DNA of 10,673 nt from Bacteroidota bacterium (GTDB lineage Bacteria > Bacteroidota > Bacteroidia > M30B66). The DNA lies in contig CANMGM010000058.1 of NCBI GenBank assembly GCA_947497195.1, positions 1-10,673 on the forward strand. The letters are read 5' to 3'. Numbering within the stretch: position 1 is the first letter of the stretch; the number at the start of each line of letters is the position of its first letter. The notes below the pieces were generated by a model, which saw only the letters and a program-made list of their open reading frames with translations, was not told the origin of the DNA and made no database searches. The translations under genes and the position numbers were made by a program. Positions 1-5,372 of this stretch are shown here, piece by piece.

Positions 1-10
1 CTTCCGATCT
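1..10. other. Probable Illumina adapter remnant at contig edge
   Basis: The first ten bases, CTTCCGATCT, are identical to the 3' end of the Illumina TruSeq-type adapter (its reverse complement begins AGATCGGAAG). They sit at the extreme edge of the window, where read-through or untrimmed adapter sequence is expected. A chance match at this exact place has a probability near one in a million. The bases read in frame as Arg-Ser-Glu at the end of the truncated minus-strand gene, and those residues should be ignored. That this is an artefact is an inference from the match and its position. Confidence 0.85.
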
Positions 11-505
11 GGTTTTTAAACTTTTCAGCGCAGCATCCAGTATCTGGTTGTGGTCGAATGCCAACTGAGGTACTTCAGACACCGGACACCAGAAAGCCTT
101 TCGTGCAAACGATGATGCCGATGGAAGGTAATCGCCAATCTTTACAAGCGAATAATAGGCAACTGTAATAACACGTGCAGTAGGAACTTCACGCACAGCA
201 TTTAACCACTGGGCATCGTCTGATGCTTTGACACGCTTCGGATCGCCAAATGCATAAAACTGCTCGAGGAAAATATTCTCAAGCGAGGTCAATTCCCGTA
301 AAATACGCTTAGCGGATGTATCCAAATCTTCGTTATCGTCGACAAGATTGCCCGGAAGCGAATGCCGGCGCGTATGGCGGTCCTGCACATCGAGATTCCT
401 TTCGATGAGTAAAACTTTTAGTTCTTGCTCATCAAAGCCAAAGATGACACAATCAACAGAAACATGCGGATTTAACTGTAACGTAGCGGATCCGGCCGTA
501 TTCAT
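1..505 (-). CDS. NrtR-like protein with degenerate Nudix domain, C-terminus cut by window edge
   Basis: This gene starts at the ATG at 505 and runs off the left edge. About 165 genuine residues are visible, and the last three codons are probably adapter. The fold is Nudix: a strand with residues VDCVIFGFD (17-25), then KVLLIERN (30-37), then a helix-like segment around 51-75, and later FGDPKR and ARVITVAYY, both typical of the NrtR/ADP-ribose-type Nudix group common in Bacteroidota. The Nudix box is damaged: Asn53 replaces the first Gly, Glu59 and Arg67 are kept, Ile68 and Leu72 replace two Glu of the REUXEE core (only Glu71 remains), and Ser74 replaces the last Gly. That pattern fits family members that bind a nucleotide-sugar ligand and regulate transcription without hydrolysing it. 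The winged-helix DNA-binding domain expected at the C-terminus lies beyond the edge, so the regulator role is inferred. An active but divergent hydrolase is the alternative. An in-frame TGA lies 15 codons upstream of the ATG and no other ATG lies between. Confidence 0.85.
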   Translation of the reverse strand, partial: MNTAGSATLQLNPHVSVDCVIFGFDEQELKVLLIERNLDVQDRHTRRHSLPGNLVDDNEDLDTSAKRILRELTSLENIFLEQFYAFGDPKRVKASDDAQWLNAVREVPTARVITVAYYSLVKIGDYLPSASSFARKAFWCPVSEVPQLAFDHNQILDAALKSLKTRSE

Positions 506-511
506 TTGCAA

Positions 512-550
512 TGCGGTAAATTTTAATTCAGGTGCGGCAAAAATAATTCA
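512..550 (-). repeat. Two tandem direct repeats, possible operator of the NrtR-like gene
   Basis: Read on the minus strand, TGAATTATTTTTGCCGCA (550-533) is followed after two bases by TGAATTAAAATTTACCGCA (530-512). The two share TGAATTA at one end, CCGCA at the other, and a central TTT, with one single-base gap. The start-to-start spacing is 21 bases, about two helical turns, so a protein could contact both on one DNA face. The first copy contains the -7 promoter box and the second covers the expected transcription start. Binding by the gene's own product is an inference. Confidence 0.5.
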
Positions 551-571
551 AGCCGCGCATTCTTCCATCAA
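538..571 (-). promoter_or_regulatory. Bacteroidota-type promoter of the NrtR-like gene
   Basis: On the minus strand a TTG (571-569) is followed after 23 bases by TATTTTTG (545-538), an exact match to the TAnnTTTG -7 element at the upper end of the usual spacing. The predicted transcript would start near 531 and have a leader of about 25 bases before the ATG at 505. The TTG overlaps the stop codon of the upstream gene. No experimental support is visible. Confidence 0.5.
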
Positions 572-3500
572 TGTCTCAAAACAATTTTATGGACATCAGT
601 TGATTCCTTCATTTGAAGGTGAACAAGGTAAATTCCATCCGGTAAACCATTGCTAAAAGTAAGTGCAATCGCATTGTTTGCAGTTAATCTGAAAGTGTTT
701 TGCACAATACGTCCACTTAAATCGAAAACAGCAATGGATTCAATTTCAGCCATCAGGTTTTCAATGTGAATGTTACCTGTTGCATCGGTAAATACGCGAA
801 CAGTTTGAGAATTTTCTGCCGTAAGCCCCACACTGCTAACTTCGTAGCTTTGCGAAACAGCCGAATTGCAACCATTAACATTCACCGAAACGGTATAGTC
901 ACCCAATGCATTGATTGGAATCTGTGGGTTCTGTTCTCCGAACAACTCTTCGCCGTTTAAAAACCAGGTGTAAATTCCTGCAGCAGGATTACCCACAACT
1001 AAATCACTACCAATCATCTCAATTACAGGAGTCTCGGGAGAATCTTGAACGAACAACACAAGCGAATCGCTCGCCGAACAGCCGACTGCATTTGTTCCAG
1101 TAACGACGTAAACTGTGTTTTCCTGCGGACTTGCATTGGGTTGCGCCGCATTCGAATTATCAAGATCTGTTGATGGACTCCATGAATAACTCAATTGTCC
1201 CGGTGTTCCAATGGTAACCGATTCGCCAGCGCAGATTTCTTGGTCCAGTCCGGCAGCTACTTGCGGCGTTGTAGCTGTTTCAAGTGTGATGTTCGCCGTG
1301 GCTGTTGGGTTATTTGCGCAGGTTAAACTGCTCTGCGATGTCAGTGAAATCTGAGTGTTCGCGCTAAGTTCATTTATGGTGAGTGACGACGTTGAATTGT
1401 CAGTTTCATTTCCGCCAACAAACCAGGTAAACTGCGGAGAAAGACCCAGTGCCGAACCGGCTGCTGTTAAGGTAACCGACTCTCCCAAACACACCGGATT
1501 GGCACTTGCTAAAATGGAAGTAACAGGCGTGAGGGTTGTTCCGATTCGGATGTTGTAACCGTTATCGGGTCCGGTGAGCGCAGGATTCTCGCAAACAACG
1601 CGAACACGATATCCTACACCGTTTATTCCGTTTGGTAGCGTACATGTAATTATTCCTGATGGGTTGGTGGATGGCAATCCCAGGGTATAGGTACCGATGG
1701 TTGTCGGGTTAGCGAAATTACCGATTGCATCACTTAGTTGAACGCGCATTACGTGTGTCGAAATGAGCAGTCCTTCAGCTCCGAACCCAACAAATATGCG
1801 GCTGCCCGAACAAAATGCACTATCCTGCAAATAGGCCGAAATGATACCTTGCGGTTTTAGCGTGTGCAACACCCGGCTAATTCCGCCGGCGCTATAGCCA
1901 TAGCCATCTTGGGGAATGCAAATCGCATCCATGCCTCCGTTGTTTGCAAGGCATGCTGTTGATTGCGTGCCGAGTACAGATCCCCCATTTATGGTCAACG
2001 ACTGACTACTGTTAGTTGCAAAATATGCAATCGAATCGGTTTGCCAATCCATCTCTTCGATTGCGGCATTTGAGCCGCTTGCCGGATAAATCGGATTCCA
2101 GAAATTGGCTCCGTCGAATGTTTTATAAAGCTTGCCGAATGTGCCGCCTGTGTAAGCAACTTCGGTGTCAATCATCCAAACATCGTTAAACGATGTATTA
2201 ATATCGACACCACTGTTTTTCAATACCCAACTCAGTCCGCCGTTCGAAGTTTTGTAAATCTGATTATCGCCAACTGCCAAACCTATATTACGCGTAATGA
2301 AATAAACACCCCGAAGCCAGGTTGTTGTATTAATGCTCACATTCGTCCAGCTTAGCCCACCATTGAGCGTTTTGAATACCGCACCATTCGAGCCGCACAC
2401 ATATGCGCAGTTCGTATCAACTGCCATGATGTCGGCAAACGATTCCTGTGTGCTGGTCTGTATGTTTGTCCACGAAACCCCGCCATCAATAGAACGCAAT
2501 ACGATGCCACTATCGGCGCTGATGAGCGCAAGATTCGGACGAAGGTATTTCACGCCTGTGCAATTGCGCAATTCCGAATATTTCGCCCTGCGGATATTCA
2601 GCGCGCCGTTTCGCGTGTAATAAATCTCGCCCGAAGTACAGGCGAAAATTCCATTTTGCGTATCAATAAAATCGATGCCCTGTTGAATACCAGAAAATCC
2701 GCTAGTTTGATTATCCCAGGTTAATCCTCCATCGGTAGTTTTAGAAATTCGTCCACTCGAAGAAGCGAGATACGCAACATTCGTATTCAGGAAAAAGGCT
2801 GTCTCGAAAGACAGATTCGGATAAGGTAGCTGATAGGTTTGCCAGGTAATTCCGCCATCAAAGGTTCGCAACAAGGTTCGCGGATCGGCCGTTGCGTAGC
2901 CTTCCTGAGCATTAAGGAAATTGAATCGATGCAGGATGTAATCGGGATTTGCATCCCAGCTTTCCCACGAAGATCCACCATTTGTAGTTCTGAAGATTTT
3001 GTACGGTGAAAGCAAAAATCCGTTTTGTGCATCGGCAAACCATACATCCTTGATGTAATCGGTTCCGCTGAAAATATTCGACCACGAACTACCGCCATTG
3101 GTTGTTTTACGTACCACCCCGTTAGCGCCGGCAATGAAGCCGGTATTGGCATCAAGGAAATGAACCGAGAATAATGTGGTGGTTACGCCCGAAGCGATGG
3201 TTGTCCAGTTTGCTCCAGCATTGGTTGTTTTACGCAGAGCTCCGCTGGGGCCCACTACGAAACCAGTATTCGAACCCGGTGCAAAATGAATGTCGTTGAG
3301 TCCGCTTCCGATACCAGACGTTAAGTTCGTCCAACTTTGACCGCCATCTGTAGTTTTCAGGATTGCACTTCCTGCACCCAATGCGTATCCGGTGAACGAA
3401 TCCATAAAGTGCAATTTGTTCATGGCATAGGTCGAACCGGTGTTCATGCGAATCCAATTTTTTCCACCATCAATGGTGCGCATAATGCCTGTTGTACCAG

Positions 3501-3666
3501 AACAATTTCCCACGCCCGAAGCCTGAGTTGCTGCAAAGCCAGTAAGTTCGTTCGTAAAAACGATATCGTTTACATCGCCATTATAAGGTGTGCTCGCCCT
3601 CCATTGAGAATAGGCATCGATTGATAATAAGAACTGGAAAACGAATAGAATGTATAAAAACCGCAT
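568..3666 (-). CDS. Secreted YCF48/BNR-like propeller protein with Ig-like modules and T9SS sorting domain
   Basis: This encodes a secreted or cell-surface protein of about 1032 residues. The ATG at 3666 is preferred because it begins a clear signal peptide (MRFLYILFVFQFLLSIDAYS, cleavage likely before Gln21). Longer readings to 3747 would overlap trxA and run through its terminator. Residues about 23-610 hold tandem units of about 41 residues with a K/R-T-x-D/N-GG-x-x-W core, as in YCF48/HCF136-type and sialidase-like propellers. Clear cores lie near residues 66, 107, 149, 190, 229, 270, 312, 394, 435 and 475, with worn copies near 353, 518, 560 and 601. Three Ig/PKD-like modules follow at about 723-798, 809-873 and 877-944. 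The last 75 residues form a T9SS type A sorting domain (IAVFDLSGRIV, then DGIYLVHL and a terminal KIVLRH). The propeller probably binds a polymer or partner at the surface. No sialidase Asp-box catalytic site is evident and the substrate is unknown. An intrinsic terminator separates the gene from trxA. Confidence 0.92.
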   Translation of the reverse strand: MRFLYILFVFQFLLSIDAYSQWRASTPYNGDVNDIVFTNELTGFAATQASGVGNCSGTTGIMRTIDGGKNWIRMNTGSTYAMNKLHFMDSFTGYALGAGSAILKTTDGGQSWTNLTSGIGSGLNDIHFAPGSNTGFVVGPSGALRKTTNAGANWTTIASGVTTTLFSVHFLDANTGFIAGANGVVRKTTNGGSSWSNIFSGTDYIKDVWFADAQNGFLLSPYKIFRTTNGGSSWESWDANPDYILHRFNFLNAQEGYATADPRTLLRTFDGGITWQTYQLPYPNLSFETAFFLNTNVAYLASSSGRISKTTDGGLTWDNQTSGFSGIQQGIDFIDTQNGIFACTSGEIYYTRNGALNIRRAKYSELRNCTGVKYLRPNLALISADSGIVLRSIDGGVSWTNIQTSTQESFADIMAVDTNCAYVCGSNGAVFKTLNGGLSWTNVSINTTTWLRGVYFITRNIGLAVGDNQIYKTSNGGLSWVLKNSGVDINTSFNDVWMIDTEVAYTGGTFGKLYKTFDGANFWNPIYPASGSNAAIEEMDWQTDSIAYFATNSSQSLTINGGSVLGTQSTACLANNGGMDAICIPQDGYGYSAGGISRVLHTLKPQGIISAYLQDSAFCSGSRIFVGFGAEGLLISTHVMRVQLSDAIGNFANPTTIGTYTLGLPSTNPSGIITCTLPNGINGVGYRVRVVCENPALTGPDNGYNIRIGTTLTPVTSILASANPVCLGESVTLTAAGSALGLSPQFTWFVGGNETDNSTSSLTINELSANTQISLTSQSSLTCANNPTATANITLETATTPQVAAGLDQEICAGESVTIGTPGQLSYSWSPSTDLDNSNAAQPNASPQENTVYVVTGTNAVGCSASDSLVLFVQDSPETPVIEMIGSDLVVGNPAAGIYTWFLNGEELFGEQNPQIPINALGDYTVSVNVNGCNSAVSQSYEVSSVGLTAENSQTVRVFTDATGNIHIENLMAEIESIAVFDLSGRIVQNTFRLTANNAIALTFSNGLPDGIYLVHLQMKESTDVHKIVLRH
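1843..3600 (-). repeat. About 14 tandem 41-residue propeller repeats inside the secreted protein gene
   Basis: The encoded D/N-GG-x-x-W cores recur at intervals of 39 to 43 residues, most often 41 (123 bases). Ten copies are clear, three or four are degenerate, and the last (near 601) keeps only a loose H-T-L core in exact register. Similarity reaches the DNA level in neighbouring units: the 16 bases CATTGGTTGTTTTACG occur on the plus strand at 3096-3111 and again at 3219-3234, exactly 123 bases apart. This points to growth by internal duplication. Confidence 0.8.
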
Positions 3667-3673
3667 TGTTTGA

Positions 3674-3706
3674 AAATAAAAAAGGCCAATCGTTCTGAAA
3701 GGCCTT
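3674..3706 (-). terminator. Intrinsic terminator of trxA
   Basis: On the minus strand, AAGGCC (3706-3701) pairs with GGCCTT (3687-3682) across a 13-base loop. The stem is followed directly by a T-rich run (TTTTATTTT). It lies 24 bases past the trxA stop and just ahead of the ATG of the secreted-protein gene. It should end the thioredoxin transcript and shows that the downstream gene starts at 3666 or nearby, not inside trxA. Confidence 0.8.
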
Positions 3707-3730
3707 GCGAAATTAATTAAAAGACTCGAA

Positions 3731-4048
3731 TTACATTTGTGCATCAAGCTTGCCTGCCAAAACAGTTTTGGGAACAGCGCCTACTTGCTTGTCAACAACT
3801 TGTCCGTTTTTGAAAACCAGTAATGTTGGAATGTTGCGGATACCAAACTGCATCGAAATGTTTGGATTGCTGTCTACGTCGACCTTGCCAACTACAGCCT
3901 TTCCTTCATAATCGTTTGCGAGTTCTTCAACGATAGGACCAACAACGCGGCAGGGACCGCACCATTCTGCCCAAAAGTCGACCAACACGGGTTTATCTGA
4001 TTTTAAAACGAGTTCTTCAAAGTTTGAATCGGTGATTGTTAATGCCAT
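3731..4048 (-). CDS. trxA: Thioredoxin
   Basis: This is a small cytoplasmic dithiol oxidoreductase that reduces disulfides in client proteins and is itself normally recycled by thioredoxin reductase. The 105-residue length is typical for TrxA. The active site WCGPC is complete at residues 29-33, preceded by the conserved DFWA at 24-27. The buried Asp24, the cis-proline in IPT (Pro74), the DVD at 57-59 and the VG near residues 89-90 are all as expected. There is no signal peptide, so this is the cytoplasmic form and not a TlpA or ResA type exported thioredoxin. The gene has its own promoter-like boxes upstream and a strong terminator downstream, so it is probably a single-gene unit. No thioredoxin reductase gene is in the window. 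Confidence 0.97.
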   Translation of the reverse strand: MALTITDSNFEELVLKSDKPVLVDFWAEWCGPCRVVGPIVEELANDYEGKAVVGKVDVDSNPNISMQFGIRNIPTLLVFKNGQVVDKQVGAVPKTVLAGKLDAQM

Positions 4049-4077
4049 GATATTGAGTTTTTGTTTTTAGCGAATGA

Positions 4078-4109
4078 CAAATATAAATCCAATAGATACG
4101 TTATGTCAA
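4078..4109 (-). promoter_or_regulatory. Bacteroidota-type promoter of trxA
   Basis: On the minus strand, TTG (4109-4107, in the context TTTTGAC) is followed after 21 bases by TATATTTG (4085-4078), an exact match to the TAnnTTTG -7 element. The predicted start lies near 4071, giving a short A-rich leader (AAAAACAAAAAC) before the ATG at 4048, as is common for Bacteroidota genes without a Shine-Dalgarno site. Confidence 0.65.
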
Positions 4110-4123
4110 AATTTCAGGTGGTT

Positions 4124-4164
4124 TTTCGAAAAATGGTTGAGATGAATAGAATAATTAACTCAAC
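4124..4164 (-). terminator. Weak hairpin after the acyl-CoA dehydrogenase gene
   Basis: On the minus strand, GTTGAG (4164-4159), overlapping the last codons, pairs with CTCAAC (4141-4136) across a 17-base loop. A run of five T begins three bases later (CCATTTTTCG). The stem is only six pairs and the loop is long, so this is a possible terminator and no more. The T run belongs to a 12-base perfect palindrome, TTTTTCGAAAAA (4122-4133). Confidence 0.3.
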
Positions 4165-5294
4165 AGGCTTTTGGCAATGACCACTTTCTGAATTTCTGAA
4201 GTGCCTTCTCCGATTGTACAAAGTTTGGAATCGCGGTAGTATTTTTCTACCGGGAAATCTTTGGTATAGCCATAGCCTCCATGAATTTGAACTGCTTCAT
4301 TGGAAGCATATACTGAAACTTCAGAGGCATATAATTTCGCCATGGCAGATTCGAGCGTTACTTTTTCACCACGATTTTTCAAATCGGCTGCACGCATGGT
4401 TAGAAGTTCTGCGGCTTCGTATTTTGTACTCATCTCTGCCAGTTTGAAACTAATGCCCTGAAAATTCGCAATTGGCTGCCCAAACTGGTGTCGTTCTTTG
4501 GCGTATTTTACAGAAGCTTCAATGGCGCCCTTGGCAATTCCCAGCGATAATGCGGCAATGGATATGCGTCCACCATCCAGAACTTTCATCGCCTGAATAA
4601 AACCATCACCGATATTTCCTAAAATCTGATTCTTGTGAACACGGCAATTGTCAAAAATAAGTTCAGCTGTTTCAGAAGCCCGCATGCCCAACTTATTTTC
4701 TTTCTTTCCGGCCATAAATCCGGGTGTTCCACGTTCGATTGCAAAAGCTGTAATTCCTTTCGAATCGAGCAGTTCGCCTGTCCGAACCAAAACCACAGCT
4801 ACATCACCACTGATTCCATGCGTTATCCAATTCTTGGTTCCATTAATCACCCAATAATCGCCATCCTGAGCTGCCACGCACTTCATGCGCATTGCATCCG
4901 ATCCGGTATTGGCTTCGGTAAGTCCCCAAGCACCAATCCACTCACCGCTAGCAAGTTTTGGAAGATATTTACGTTTTTGCTCTTCGTTTCCGAAACTCAT
5001 AATGTGGCCTGTGCAAAGCGAGTTATGCGCGGCCATCGATAAGCCGATTGAACCGCATATTTTACCCAATTCTGTAATTGCAGTAACATATTCAAAATAC
5101 CCAAAGCCTGAGCCTCCATAATTTTCAGGCACCAAAACGCCCATTAGGCCAAGTTTGCCAAGTTCTGTAAATACCTCACGAGGAAATTCCTGCGACTCAT
5201 CCCATTCCATAAGTTTAGGTCGGATATGTTTGTCGCCAAAGTCTCGGATCATTTCCCGAATCATTCTTTGATTGTCATTTTCGCTGAATTCCAT
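4155..5294 (-). CDS. Acyl-CoA dehydrogenase, short-chain (butyryl-CoA) type
   Basis: This is an FAD-dependent enzyme that oxidises acyl-CoA to trans-2-enoyl-CoA in fatty acid or amino acid breakdown and passes electrons to electron-transfer flavoprotein. The ATG at 5294 gives 379 residues, the usual length for the short-chain family, starting MEFSEND with the common -QRM- helix after it. A longer reading begins at a TTG (5327) that is part of the promoter -7 box and is rejected. Family signature 1 is GLTEANTGSD (124-133) and signature 2 is QIHGGYGYTKDFPVEKYYRD (336-355). The catalytic base is Glu363 in the EGTSEIQ motif near the C-terminus. The Arg-Gln-containing RHQFGQPI segment that contacts FAD is present near residue 268. 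The chain-length preference cannot be fixed by eye. No etfAB or other beta-oxidation gene is nearby, and the gene appears to be transcribed alone. Confidence 0.96.
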   Translation of the reverse strand: MEFSENDNQRMIREMIRDFGDKHIRPKLMEWDESQEFPREVFTELGKLGLMGVLVPENYGGSGFGYFEYVTAITELGKICGSIGLSMAAHNSLCTGHIMSFGNEEQKRKYLPKLASGEWIGAWGLTEANTGSDAMRMKCVAAQDGDYWVINGTKNWITHGISGDVAVVLVRTGELLDSKGITAFAIERGTPGFMAGKKENKLGMRASETAELIFDNCRVHKNQILGNIGDGFIQAMKVLDGGRISIAALSLGIAKGAIEASVKYAKERHQFGQPIANFQGISFKLAEMSTKYEAAELLTMRAADLKNRGEKVTLESAMAKLYASEVSVYASNEAVQIHGGYGYTKDFPVEKYYRDSKLCTIGEGTSEIQKVVIAKSLLS

Positions 5295-5324
5295 ACTATA
5301 AATGTTGTTAATTTTTGGGTGGCG

Positions 5325-5332
5325 CAAAGTTA
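5325..5332 (-). promoter_or_regulatory. -7 box of the acyl-CoA dehydrogenase promoter
   Basis: On the minus strand TAACTTTG (5332-5325) matches the TAnnTTTG -7 element exactly and lies 30 bases before the ATG at 5294. No well-placed TTG is visible at the upstream -33 position, so the promoter may be weak or need an activator. The box contains the TTG that would otherwise be read as an upstream start codon, which decides the start in favour of 5294. Confidence 0.5.
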
Positions 5333-5372
5333 TACAACATTCTCGTTTTAGAATCCATCTCGGGTTATTTGT

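Noticed and set aside
348..656. Plus-strand ORF of 102 codons across the NrtR-like promoter
   Set aside because: It runs antisense to the start of the NrtR-like gene and the end of the secreted-protein gene, and its translation shows no domain.
3230..3457. Minus-strand ORF of 75 codons overlapping the secreted-protein gene, and a second of 122 codons at 2787-3155
   Set aside because: They are out-of-frame shadows of the repeat-rich propeller coding sequence, with no recognisable domain or start context.
5336..5356. Five-base stem ATTCT/AGAAT just past the end of the RnfD-like/DUF2330 gene
   Set aside because: The stem is short and AT-rich and is followed by promoter sequence, not a T run.
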